From Panicum virgatum (taxonomy: Eukaryota > Streptophyta > Magnoliopsida > Poales > Poaceae): a stretch of 64,000 bases of DNA. Position numbers and translations under genes: made by a program. The notes below the pieces were generated by a model. The model saw nothing but the letters and a program-made list of their open reading frames with translations. It was not told the origin of the DNA and did not search any database. Positions 23,601 through 35,641 of the stretch are shown in pieces; the stretch's first letter is position 1, and each line of letters opens with the position of its first letter. Location: assembly GCF_016808335.1 (NCBI RefSeq), contig NC_053141.1:19351756-19415755 (forward strand), in the 5' to 3' direction.

Positions 23601-24921
23601 TCACGAAGAGGCTACGAAGGTATTGGGGTACTCGATTTGGGCCATGGGTGAGCGGACGGACGGCGCCACGGCGAGCTGGGGCTCGCCGGCGTTCATGGAG
23701 GCGGGTGGTGGCACTCCGCTGTGGCTGGGCGGTGGGTGGAGGGGTCGGGGAGGACCAGTGAAGGCCGGGGAAGCTCGGTAGAGGGTCAGTTTTGGGGGAG
23801 GAGGGGCGCAGGAGGGGGCTCCACGGCGAGCTGCTAAGGGGCGGCGACCATGGCTCGCGGCGTCGCCATGGCGGGCGGCGGCAGTAAGCGGTGGCCGCGA
23901 TCTGGCAGCTTCCAGGACGCGTGGCGCGGGCATGAGGAGGAGGAGGACGAGCTGGGCACGGGTATGCTGCCTGGGGGAGTGCTATGCGGCCAAGGAGAGT
24001 GACGGCGAGGCGACGGCCATCGACGACGGCGCAGGCGGCGTGGCGCGCGGAGGGGCGCTGGGGGCGCGTGTCGCCGGCGCGAGGTGCCAGGGAGGAGCGG
24101 GTTGGAGAAAAACTGGGGGTGCGGAAGGCGGTTTTGGCCGGGGCACGGCACGTGGCCGGCGGCCAGAGACGGGCGTCGTTCCCGACGTTCGCCGGCGTGC
24201 GAACGCCGTGAGGAAGAGAGAGTGATAAAGTTGAGGGCAGTTTTGTAATTAAAACGAAGTTCCAAAACTTCATTTTGTAAACTCAATTTTCTCCATTTTC
24301 TTGACCTCAAATGAAAAACTTGTGAATACCAAACTTGCTTAAAATTTCAAGATCTACAACTTTCGTTTTAAGAACTTTTTCATTTGAACAATGGTTTGAA
24401 AGATAAAATTTGAAACTTGAGTGCATTTGAAAAGGTACTATATGCTTCGAAATTCAAAATTTTCTCCCATTTTTGTGTGGCAACTCGAAAAACTTTGAAC
24501 ACGAAATTTGTTCGTCTTTTGAAAACCCATAACTTTAGTTTTAGGAAAAAGTCCATTTGAGCAATGGTTTAAAATTTATTTTTAAAACCTATTTGTTAAA
24601 ATTTGAAAGATAATTTAAACGTTTCGAGCCTGTAATTTGAAGAACTCGTCATTTCATGTACAAAATTTTACTTCCTCACTTTGACTTCAACTAGACTTTG
24701 GTTTATCGTGACATTAGTGACATGCCAATGCAATTTCATTTGCAAACTTGCATCATTTTAGAAATTATTTAATTTTTTCTCCTGTTTTCAAATGCACACA
24801 GACACACATACACATAGACATTCATGCATACACATGCATTAATTCAAGGTTTCCTATTTAATGATGCATGATTTGATGCTAATTACCCTGAAGTGGATAT
24901 TTAAAAACCAGAGCCGTCACA
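20636..24921 (-). repeat. 3' LTR of the LARD-like element (4.3 kb)
   Basis: On the minus strand it starts TGTGACGGCTCTGG directly after the polypurine tract and ends GGGACTGCCACA. It has the same overall plan as the solo LTR at 3595: an AT-rich start, a GC-rich exon-like block (about 23350-24230), a long AT-rich stretch, then a TGAGTAT-type segment near the end. The GC-rich block gives a 322-codon minus frame of low-complexity composition. I do not call it a gene. Confidence 0.75.
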
Positions 24922-24939
24922 GCCTACCCCTTTAAAAAG
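24922..24939 (-). other. Polypurine tract of the LARD-like element
   Basis: The minus strand reads AAAGGGGTAGGC directly before the LTR start, in the usual place. It is followed upstream by a GAATCTCGGGACGAGATTC palindrome. Confidence 0.7.
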
Positions 24940-26060
24940 AATCTCGTCCCGAGATTCCGATGAAGTGGTACCTTTGAATTGGTATATAATAACAAAATGT
25001 ATCAACTACGAAAACTTAGAGGTGCAATGCGGAGGTGGAATAGGGATACGAAGATCAATACAGTAGGGCCGTATTCACATAAATCCAAGATACCAACGCA
25101 TCCCAAATGACACAATCGTGCAACCTCCATTGTTCAGTACAAGTAGAGATGTACTAGTTGTCATGGTACCAGATGACCGTCCAAGTACAAGTCCACATGC
25201 ACCAAAACAGAATAGATAGATACACGAGGTCCTTGGTTGTATCATGGCACCTTAGTTTGTCGCTCAGGGACCCATTGCAAAAGAAAATAATTACAAAATC
25301 AAGGATATCGCATCTAGATACAAAGGAGAAAAATAGGAGATCAGAAATGCTTATAGACAGCTAAATTATATTTTTTCCAAAATGCACATGTAATGGTTAG
25401 ATCATGTGCTTTTTATCTAACAATGATGCTGATATGCTGTCATGGAATGGTGAAATGCATTGATATTGAAAAATGCTCATGCATAAAGACATTTCATTTC
25501 CTAGTGCAAATCACAGGTAGTCACCTAAATTTGTGTTATCAACCCATGGCATGATCCGAAACAAGTAGGAATCATACAAGGAAATTTGATAAGAAACATA
25601 ACATTGTTTGCCATTAACCAATTTTCAAATCAAACATGATATGATATGATACATGCACGTCCTATACATCCTCACAAAACAAAAGAACTGCCAAATAACT
25701 TTGGACTTACGGGGTTAGCGCTGGTGGCATGGCACAAATTACGTCTCTCTCTATATATATTTAGCCGAATTCTATTCATTTTTAACCTATCGCAATCGTG
25801 GTTAGCGTACCTGCAGAGAATTGGCAGCATATATATATATTCACGACTGGACCCTTCGTGCAGCATTCATGAACGGCTCCCATGTGTCCTACGCCACATG
25901 GGTAACGCATATGCAGTTGCCCACATATTCACCCATACATTACCGTTCACTATAGAAACGGCAACCATACAATTTTCCGTCGCATGGCCAACGTTAACAT
26001 ACGCCACCGAGATAGCGTATTCACGAGTTTCTTTACTCTCAATATAATAGACTAATGGTC

Positions 26061-26284
26061 GGTATATTGGCAGCAGCTCAAGTAGGCCACTGCTTGAGCA
26101 CAGCGTTCGGTTCGCATCACCGACGGGAAGGTCAGACTCCCTCAGCTGACTGAGTATACTTTACTCCCAATATAGTCAACCGATAGTTGGTATATTGGCA
26201 GTACCTCAAGTAAGCCACTGCTCGAGAGCAGCGTTCGGCTCGCATCACCGACGGGAAGGTCAGACTCCCTCAGCTGACTGAGGA
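26061..26284. repeat. Tandem duplication, unit about 128 bp, in the LARD internal region
   Basis: Two copies starting GGTATATTGGCAG at 26061 and 26189 share long blocks, including GCATCACCGACGGGAAGGTC and CCCTCAGCTGACTGAG. Internal tandem arrays are common in non-coding LTR elements. Confidence 0.8.
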
Positions 26285-26563
26285 TCCTTACGTTCTTACC
26301 TTAGCGTAGGTGCGTCGTTACAGAATTTAAGAGTTGGTTGTGCACAAAAGTAAGGTTTGACAGAAATGTAAAGTGCTGGAAGTCAGATATAACTAAACCA
26401 TAAGTAGGTAGCCACCTAACAATACTCCCATAATTCCCCTAGGGCTTTACGAACTATGCACAATCCTTAACGGACCAACGTATTTGCAATTGTGATTTTT
26501 GTGATCAAGTTTTAAGAAAACAGGTTTTTAAGGTTTGTCACACTCTCGGAAGTATGCTTTGCA

Positions 26564-26575
26564 GCTCTGATACCA
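26564..26575 (-). other. Primer binding site (initiator tRNA-Met type)
   Basis: The minus strand reads TGGTATCAGAGC exactly, two bases inside the 5' LTR end. It shows that 26578-27243 is the 5' LTR and sets the minus orientation. Confidence 0.88.
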
Positions 26576-26577
26576 GC

Positions 26578-27243
26578 TGTGGCAGTCCCGCCTAAATTAA
26601 TCCGGCTTAAGTGCGCTAACCATCACCGAAACGGTAACTAGGGTTAACACGCACTTAAAACGGAGTAATCCGGCAGTGCTGTCGGGTAAAATCCCGATTA
26701 AACCACTTGAAACAGGATCGACAAAACAGTCTAGAGAATGCAACATTCCACAAATTTTACAGTACAGAGTATGAAAACTGATTGTTATTATTACAAACCG
26801 AGTTTGAATTTATAATAGTACAACAAAGTTCAAGTTTGACGAAAAACGAACGATAGTCTAGCGTCGAAACCAGACGTCATGATGAAGCCCGTACATGACG
26901 TCAACCATAACCTCCGATGTACCACCTGAAAAACAAAGCCACAAGCAAGGCTGAGTATACTAATACTCAGCAAGGCTTACCCGACTAAGGGTATACTTAG
27001 CCCTTAATCTAGACATGCAAGGCTTTTGGCTTGAGGGGTTTGTTTTGCCGAAAAGCAATAAAGAATATATCCTTAATTTCAGGTTTTAGCTTCCAAATTC
27101 TAGTTTAATTAACCATTCTAGGTGAGCATCTATCCAATAGCATACATGGTGGGAAACAATTATCTTTCATCATCCAACCAACCATATTCATCATCATCAT
27201 CATCTTTCACTTCTTACTCTATGTGGCAAAAGGGTTAAGCAGT
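26578..27243 (-). repeat. Truncated 5' LTR (U5 side) of the LARD-like element
   Basis: Bases 26578-27243 match 20636-21307 closely, starting from TGTGGCAGTCCCGCC. The match stops abruptly after AAAAGGGTTAAGCAGT. Confidence 0.85.
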
Positions 27244-29569
27244 TACCGGCGCAGCACCGCACCCACCCTGGTTCCACTTGTTCTTGCACTGCGCACCCTG
27301 GTTCCACTTGTTCTTGCACTGCGCATGCACCCACAACCTTTTGCCCCGTTCCCGAGCCCAGAGCAGCGCGTGAACACGCACGCCGGTGAGTCACGCCGTG
27401 CAGACCCGGCGCCGCAGCTGCTAGCGCCGCCCCGGGCCTCCCCGAGCCCTGTTTAGAGCCTAGATGAATCACGCATGGCGTGTAGTTCACCCCAGACCCA
27501 GGCGCGGGTTGATTTGACCCCGGGAAGGCCGAGTTAGGCCTGATCCGATGAAGCGCCGCCACGGAGCAGAGCTCCGGCGAGTCGCGCCACCGCCCCACGC
27601 ACCCTTCCTCCCTGCACCGCCCGATCCGGAGCCCACGGCTCAGATTAGATCGTGGGCCAATTCGATCTGATCCGCCCGATTGTGATCCAATGGCCCACAC
27701 CCTTAGATAACGGTTCGGCCTGGCAACTTTGCTAAAGAGACCCTGTTTTCTTTTGAAATCAACCCGCACTCCTTTCTAGTTCAATAGTATTTTCAGATCT
27801 GCCCAAAATCTTGCACGGAACCCCCTGAGCTTCTCGGATATAGAACCCGCAGTCCAGCCCCAGACTTTTTGCGCGTTAGCCCCTGAGTCTATGGGTTAAT
27901 TATGTATAAGTCCCGGGTTTAGCCCAGAACCCCCCTGTAGCTCAGTTTTTCTCGCAGTCAGGTCCCTGGATCTTATTTTAAGCATAGTTTTCGCGTTCTA
28001 GCTCTGTTTTAGTTGTTCTTTATGTCCACGCGATCGTTGTAACGCGTAGAATAGTTCTAGACCAGTTTTGTTTGCTGTTTTTACATATTGTTGTATTGTT
28101 TCTTAGTGTTTGCTCTTGTTTGCATGTATGTTTATGTTGTTGCATTGTTTTTGGCCATGTGTTCGTGAGTAGACGTTGAGCTACCGGAGGAGCACCAGTA
28201 CCCGGAGTAGCCACCTTCCTTTGAGCAGTTTGAGTAGCAGGAGAACTTTGAGGAAGGCAAGTATAACATGAACACCACCTATCACTTTTAAATACAATTT
28301 CATACTGTATTTTAATACTATATGACTATAAGGACTTTCCTAGCCACTTTATATCCTTTATATATATCCCTTGGGTTGCATTTTGGTTAGTTGTGCTAGG
28401 TTGCTGTGCTATAACACACTTGGTCCTTTTTAATTAATTTGATTAATGGTATATGTAACTTAATTATGGGAGTGGCCCTCTGTGATCTGTGCTTGAGTGG
28501 CTCACGTCTCGTTAAAAACTGGTTTTTCTAGAAACATGGTTTAGGGGGCTCGCACTGTGTTTTGTGCTAGCTACTCTCCATAAGAACCGTACGTCATTAG
28601 AGCGACAACCTGGGACAACCACGCAACCACAAGAATGGAATGGGATGGTCTTGGCTTACGTCTTTTTGGTTTGGAGTAACTTACCTGTGGGGCAAGGGTG
28701 GTAAGCTTCTATGGCCCTCGTACTGAGTGGCCTCGTCTGTGCTCTGTGTCTTGACGCCCACTTGACCTGCTCCATAGTCGCCGATCCAACCCTCGCGGTT
28801 ATTCCTTACCAACGAGATTCTTTGTAACGGCCTCGTAGTGAGTTTGCTAGCCATCTCACCTACGGAAGTGTGATGAACAACTAGCGTAGCTCACGACTTG
28901 TGGGTAAAGATGTGCAACCTCTGCAGAGTGTAAAACTGGTATAGTAGCCGTGCTCACGGTCATGAGCGGCCCGGATCCTCCTTTTGATTAGTGGGGTTAC
29001 CTTGTGGTTTCGGTTTGGTTCTCTGTAGTTCATGATTAATTTTGATTAATTACTATGTAACTGGGTTTATGGTAATTCATCCACTTGTAGTAATTAGCTT
29101 TAATAAAATTTTACCAAGATTAAAAGCTAATGCAGTTGAGTCAGCCAACCTTAGAGCCTCATAGTTTGTGTTATACTTGCTGAGTATGAGTTTTGTACTC
29201 ACACTTGCATCCTCTACACTTTTCCCCTTGTTCTTTTGGGGATACTCTACTGCTGCTCAGTTCCTGCCGACGCGAGGGAGTTCACCCAGAGCTACCAGGA
29301 GTATGAGGACTTCTAGGCGTTCGTCTCCCAGTCGATGTTCCTGTGGTGCCCAGCTTCCGAGAGACTTCGTATATGTTTTACGCTTCCGCATACTCTGTAT
29401 CAGACATTTTGTCATTATTGTAATAAATAATATTCGTATTCGCTTTATTATATCTTTTTATGTGATATGTGCTGTGATATATTGTTCATTCTGTTGTATA
29501 TACGTGTGACTTGATCCTGGCACGTATATGATTTCTCGGTATATGTCCTTTTGTAAACCGGGTGTTACA
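27244..29569 (+). repeat. Fragment of an opposite-strand TGTAACACC-family LTR
   Basis: Read on the plus strand, this has the same order as the 3' two-thirds of the solo LTR at 3595-7133: a GC-rich block, an AT-rich stretch, a GGCAAGTATAAC segment near 28255, a TTGCTGAGTATGAG segment near 29177, and an LTR-like end CGGGTGTTACA at 29569. Its 5' part is missing at the junction with the minus-strand LARD. A 30-bp unit (CACCCTGGTTCCACTTGTTC and ten more bases) is tandemly duplicated at 27264-27323. Confidence 0.6.
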
Positions 29570-32500
29570 CGTCGGCATCGTCCATGGTGGCCGACGCAGT
29601 ATCCGGGCAGGAGTCGCTGGGGACCACGTACCCCGACGACACTCTCTGGAGGTCCATGATGTAGTGCGTCGAGGCCACGGCGAGGGCTCGCAGGACACCA
29701 AGGCGGAATGTGCTCTTGGCGTGCTCGGCGATCCGGCCACCTAGCGCTCGCAGGCGGCTGATCACCGAGCTACCAGACACGGCGCCCTCCCCCTCGAGCT
29801 CCTGGCACACGCTCACAGCGGTCTGCTCCAGGTCAGTGTATTCAGCCCGCACCGCCATGAGCGCAGTGTTGACCGCCTCCTTCGCCGCAGTCTCGTCCGC
29901 CACTCTCTGCCTCAGCTCTGGTCAAAGGAACCAAGATAAGCTGCGATAAATTAGAATCCAACAACAGCGAAATCTCGAGCACTCACCCGCGATATTCTTC
30001 TGCGCTTCCTCCTGCTGGACTCGGGCGGCCTCCTCGAGCGAGGAAAAGGAGTCCCCCTTCTCCTTGAGGGTGGCCTCCGCGTTCCAGATGGCCACCTCCT
30101 TTTCCTCGAGGGTCCAGGAGAGCGTGGTGACGATCGCCTTCTCGCGCTGGAGCTCGGCCTCCTTGCCTTGGAGCTCGGCCTCCTTGTGCTGGAGCTCGGC
30201 CTCCTTCTGCTCGAGCACCGTCCTGACACGCTGCAGCTCGGCAGTCTGCGCCTCGGCCTCCTGAGCCTTCTGCTCCGCCATGGCCCTCTGGACGTCGCGC
30301 TCGCCGGCGGTCTGCGCCAGTTCTTCCTCTAGCGCACGCTGACGCACCCCCAGATCTGTCTTCTTGGTGTTGGCGTCGACGTTCTTGAGCACCAAGTCGG
30401 CATTATGCTGCCCAACCAGTGCATTTGGGAGTGCAGCCGGGTCAGCTCGGCGCTCTTTTTGCGCGAAATGTCCCTCAGCCGCTGCAAGTGGAAGAGCATG
30501 AATAAAACGCATAAAATCAAGGCCAAATACAAACGATTCCGGGGAGGGAGCCACCCACCTGGCTGATCTGGAAATCCGTCGTCCTATGGAGCTCCAAGGC
30601 GTGGTCGAGGTGGTTCAGAATCTGAGAGCCGGACTCGAACTGCGCCTCCCAGATGGCTCCCTCCTCCTACTCGTTGCGGAGAAACTCCAAGGGGACCTCG
30701 GACTGGATGATCACCCCGTGACGGGGCCCCTCAGACGTCCCCACGCTGAGTACCTCCTCGGGGGCCGACACGAACTCGGCAATCCGGACGGCGGCAATGG
30801 CCGCAGCAGCAGGGTCGATGTCCCTCGAATCCCCGAACTCCTTGCTGCTCTCCGGTAGCTGCACCACCGGCACCACGTTCTCCAGCGCCGTTTGCGCCGT
30901 CACCGCTGCAAAAACACCATCGTCCCGAGCCCCCGCAGGCTCCGGGACGCGGGTTTCCTCGACTACCGGCGCCCTTAGCGCCCACTCTTCCTCTGCGACA
31001 CCCTTGACCCTGCCCACAGGGGCTCGAGGATGAGGGTCTCCACTCCTATTTGGCTGGCGGGGCGTTCCTGCACACCCCCACCAGTTTCTCCTTCTCTTCC
31101 GACCGGTCGGGCGGCGCTATCCGCCTCGGTCAACCTCCCCCTCAGCATCAGCCTGAGTGGCCGCTATAGCTAGGGCTGGAAAAAAAGCTCGCGGCTCGCG
31201 AGCCGGCTCGGGCTCGGAGCGGCTCGCGAGCTTGGAACGAGCCGAGCCGAGCCACTTTTCTCGGCTCGCTAAAATACCGAGCCGAGCCGAGCCAGCTCGC
31301 TCTGGCTTGCGAGCCGGCTCGCGAGCTGAGCCACCTATGGACCACTTGTCAATTGTCATGTAATTTAAAATGTTTTCTCTTCATTTTACCTTGTTGTGGC
31401 TATGATACTGTTAAAATCTTGATATGGTACTGTTAAAATCTTTATGTGGTACTGTTAAAATCTTGATGTGGTTGCACTCTTGTATGTGATCTGTGAATCT
31501 GTGAACTGTGATGCAAATATGCAATAACTAGCTATGGCTCGCGAGCCGGCTCGAGCCGGCTCACGAGCCGACAACGAGCCGAGCCGAGCCTCTTTCAACG
31601 GCTCGTGAAATTACCGAGCCGAGCCAGGCTCGACTCGCTAGATGACCGAGCCGCGGCGAGCTGAGCCGAGCCTGGCTCGTCTCGGCTCGTTTCCAGCCCT
31701 AGCTATAGCGCCGCCTGGGCCGGCGTCACCCCTCCTCTCCGGCGCTCGAGCCTGTTGGGCCTTCTGGGCCCCTCGAGCCATCGCCTCCTGGAGCTTCACG
31801 GCCTCCGCCACGATGTCCACGACGGGCAGGGGCTGCGGTGCCCTGTGCGGTGTGGCGCGCACCCCGGTCTTGAGGACCTTGGTCGGCGCAAGCGGGGCTG
31901 CATCCCTGGCGATGGCCCCAGAGCTGGTAATCGGGGAACAAGTGCTGAAGTCAGTAGGATTGGGGGGTCGATTAAGCGAACACGAAGAATAAAATCAAAA
32001 TCACTTACCCTGACCGGGCGCTCATGCTGCGCTTGCCCGAGCCGCTCCTTCGGGCCCACGGCACACTGACACCTCTCGACGACTGACCCGAGGGCGTCGT
32101 ACTCGGATTGGCCTGGAGCCTCGAGGCCGTCTGCTTAGACGTCTGCGCACTTGCCACGGACCCATCGCCACCCGTCGACACCGCGGGCGTGGGTGTCCTC
32201 CGACCCATCGCCGGTGGGGATGACCTCTGTCCTATCATGGGCGTAGACGATCTCCCGCCCGCTGCCGGTGTGGGCGACCTCCGCACCGCCCCTATTAGGG
32301 GCGGATCCACCAACGACCCCGACGTGAGCCTCGCCTCACCCAGCGTCACGGGCACGTCCTCGTCACCGGCCCCTTGATAGACCGGCAGGGAACCCGCGCC
32401 TATCGCCGCCTCGTCATCGTCCGAGAAGGTGATCTCGGCATCCGAGGAGCCCTCCTCCTCCTCGATGGAATCGGGCGTAGCGGGCCGCGGCTTTCCCTCC

Positions 32501-33666
32501 GCGTGTGCAATTTTGCACGCCTTGTCATGCTTTTCCTTCCTCTTCCTCTTCCTGGCGGCGGCCGCCTCCACCGCGTTCTTCTGCTTCTTCACCGCCTCTG
32601 CGAGCAGGCGGTTGACTTCGCGTTCCTCTGGGACCGGAGGCCTCGAGGTGTAGCCCCTGTGGCTCACCCCCTGCAAAACGCAACCAAATCAAAATTAGGG
32701 AGTGGGGAGAGGAGTAGCACAAGTCGGCAATGAATTGAAACTGGAACTTACCACAGAAAGGTACCCCGCCTCGGGGCGCATCTTGATCTTCCAAAGATCC
32801 TCGGGGTCATCGGGGAACTCCGCCACCGCGTTCCTCGCCCTCCGGGCAGCGACGTCACGGGGGAGCAGCACGAGCGACATCCTCGAGCCTGAGACCGGGG
32901 CCTCGGGGGTGAGGTCGAATATCGGCAGGCTCCACTCCGTGAGAGAAATTACCCTCTGCCGGTGAAAGTTCGCGATGACGGCTGCCGCCGTTAACCCCTT
33001 CCTCGCCAGGTGCCGCAATGCCTCGGTGAGCACTTCGAGCCTGGCCTGATGCGTTGGGGGTGATACCCCCCAGTCCCACTTCTCCGGCCTCTCCCGGAGC
33101 ACCTTATTGGTGAATGCCGGGAGCCGGTTGCCGAAGTTGCGTAGGTAAAACCACCCTCAAGTCCACCCGGCGTTGTTCGTCGTCATCCTGTTGGGGATGT
33201 ACCAACTCCTCCAGGTTGGGCGCAAGTGGAGCATCAGACCGCCGGCGCGGGCGAACCTCTTCAGCTGGCCCCGCACGTTCTCGATGAAGAGCTCGCCGCG
33301 GAACAAATGGATCCATAGATCCCAATGTGCCTCGATCCCCAGATACCCCTCGCAGACAGCGACGAAGACCACTACCTGCGAGATGGAGTTGGGGCCGAAG
33401 TTGTGCAGCTCCACCCCGTAGTACTCGCACAGCGCCCGCATGAATCTGCCAACGGGGACGCCGAATCCCCGCTCATGGAGTCGCACGAGGCTCACGACGT
33501 AGCCCTCGGGGGGATTTGGTTCGGTCTCCTCCGGTCGCGGGGGAATCCACACCGGCCGCTCTGAATCGTGGTTAATCGGAAGCAGCCTATCTGCGGCCAG
33601 CTACTCCAATACCGCCGCGGTGGCGGCGGACTTCCCCCACGGCAACGGCTCCTGGACATCCGACAT
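29570..33666 (-). pseudogene. Spliced antisense ORF of a Tat-like element (Transposase_28-like), decayed
   Basis: The start codon is at 33666. Exon 1 (33666-32752) contains the conserved core, with SLVRLHERGFGVPVGRFM and ISQVVVFVAVCEGYLGI, typical of the putative gypsy-type transposon domain. Donor GTAAGT and acceptor TTTTGCAG lead to exon 2 (32670-32009), which is basic then Ser/Thr/Pro-rich. Exon 3 starts at 31945 and is interrupted by the hAT element. Further 3' exons encode a long Glu/Ala coiled coil with tandem KEAELQ heptads (about 30250-30080). In-frame stops occur at 33603-33601, 33159-33157 and near 30666, and a frameshift lies near 30415. The last exon is cut by the LTR at 29569, which supplies an accidental stop. 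The protein is related to reported nuclear proteins of Grande-type antisense genes; its function here is unknown and lost. Confidence 0.7.
31171..31701. mobile_element. hAT-type non-autonomous element, 531 bp
   Basis: The ends are inverted repeats TAGGGCTGGAAA, flanked by an exact 8-bp duplication GCTATAGC (31163-31170 and 31702-31709). Both arms are dense in GAGCC/GGCTC repeats (for example CTCGCGAGCCGGCTCG). The centre has three tandem copies of a 22-24 bp unit around GTACTGTTAAAATCTTGAT (about 31403-31472). There is no coding capacity. It lies in an exon of the antisense ORF. Confidence 0.93.
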
Positions 33667-35641
33667 CACTTTGAACCGCTAGGGTATGCGGGAGGACAAG
33701 CTCTTCGGTGGCTAAGGTGTGCTCTCGCTCTCTCCTTCTTCCTCCTCTCGCTCTTGGCTTTGGGCTCGGGATGCAGGGGAGGCGGAGAAGACAGGGGAGA
33801 CGAAGGCAAAGTGGCTAGGTGAGCCCAAACAATCCCCCCTTCCCTGTTTTTATCCATCAAGATGGGCGGATTTGCCGCCACTGCCCGAATCCGCCGCATT
33901 GAATGCGGTAGATTTTGCTATCGCTAACGGCTGGGCCCCATGACCGCGGAGTCCCCCACGCGCGGTAACCGATGGGCTCGGCATAACTGTAGCACTGTTC
34001 CATCCGTCAGCCGCCGCCCACGCCGCTTCGTCTACCCAAGGCAGCCACCTGAAAAGTCACACCCGCACTGCATCGCACGTACTGGGCCACGTCGCTCATG
34101 ACCAGCAAAAGACCCGCGCGCACGACCTGCAACTCCGCGCCGTTTGCGAACCGTGATGGAATATTCCTTTCGGGGGCTCTTCACCCTCGAAGGAACCTTA
34201 TTCCGAGGCCTTACTGATCAGGGGTTCGAAGCCTGGCCCGTCGAGGGTTCGACAGGCGCCCCAGATCGCCAGAGTCAGGGACTGTATGGATGTGCCATAC
34301 AAGCTACGCTCGAACGCGGAGTTCGAGAATCCTACGCAGTGTTCAAGGCTAGTCGAGGGTGCCTAGTAGGGGGATCCAGTCAAGGGAGAGTATCGAGCCC
34401 TCGGACCCTATCGAACGGGTCCGAGCCCCGCCTAGCGAACCTTTGCGAGCGCTTTATGTGACGTGTCCACGGACCACGAGCCGACCCTTATCGAACGGGG
34501 CACGGACGTCCACTTGAACTGCCCGATAACAGCTCACTGAAGCAGCCATAGCTCGCGACCCGGGCATGGGTAGCATGGTGTGCTTCACCCCTCCTCCCTG
34601 CGGAAGGGCGACGAGAGTCGTAATAAAAGTCGAGGGTCCCCTGAACGCCTTCACGCAGGCCGGGGCTCGGGGGCTCCTCGCACTCTATGGTTCAGGTCGC
34701 ATCCTCGAATGGGTCGACAACCGTCGATTACGAAGTTCCACGTGTTTAACCAAAACTCCCACTCTTAATGCGCGCCTGCCAGATGGTTCAGCAGGACCCC
34801 GAGTCGCTGCGCCAGCATGAAAAACGCAGAGGCCGGCTGAAAGGAACGCCGATGCCAGCTGAAAAGGACGCTGGACGGCCACCTCAGTAAGGCAACCAAG
34901 CAGGGCGACGTTTATAGCCCTTGTTCGAGTGCAAACACTCCTCCAAGGCCCCCACGGAGGAAACTTCACACATTCGAGGACCAAAATCCTCTGCAGGAGT
35001 GACGCTCACCCTTACACCCTCGATCATCCTCTCCGCGAGGAAGAAGGAGACTTCATTGCTTTTTGCAAACAAAGATTACAAAGGGTTACCGGCTCGAAAC
35101 CATCAAAAAGTACAAACGCGTTGCCACCTGCGTGGCAATTTTCCTTGTCTTGGGGAGGAGCGAGCGCCGATGAAGAGCACCGAGTCCTTGGCCGACATCG
35201 CGACCAGGCTGCTCGGGATTGCAAGGAGCAGCCCCCAGACCGCACAGGTCCGGCGGGATGCCCTCCTCGCAAGCTTTCTTCTAGCGTCTCCTCCACCGAA
35301 GACCTTGCGCGGGGGTCAAGCTGGTGGACAGCACCCTCTGCACCATCTCCCCGAGAGCGACGTTGTCGCCAAGAGGGACGATGCGAAGAACGGCCACTAA
35401 ACCTGGCGCCGACGCCATGGTCATGCATCTCAATGCCCCTTCAGGCTGAGGGACATCGCAGAGGCAGGACCCCTCGGTCCCAATGTTCTTCTGCTAATCC
35501 CACTGAAGCCGAGGGATGGTGAGCACGCCCTCTCCAGCTTTCCCTCGCCACTCGCAAACATTTTTATAGCATCAAAGCCTAAAGAAGCCAGGCCGCCCCG
35601 TCCGGGGGACGACCGTGAAAGGCAAAGGGAAACATTACTAG

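Larger units (their letters stand above)
20636..27243 (-). mobile_element. Non-coding LTR retrotransposon (LARD-like), 5' LTR truncated
   Basis: The minus-strand order is truncated 5' LTR (27243-26578), primer site (26575-26564), internal region (26577-24922), polypurine tract (24939-24922) and full 3' LTR (24921-20636). The internal 1.65 kb has no gag or pol motif, so the element was mobilised by others. The two LTRs agree over about 670 bp at their U5 ends with a few substitutions. Beyond 27243 the right copy switches abruptly to unrelated sequence. CATAC at 20631-20635 has no partner on the right, so the element has been rearranged since insertion. Confidence 0.8.

Noticed and set aside
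23305..24273. 322-codon minus frame
   Set aside because: It sits inside the LTR 20636-24921 in the GC-rich block, overlaps other open frames, and has no domain.
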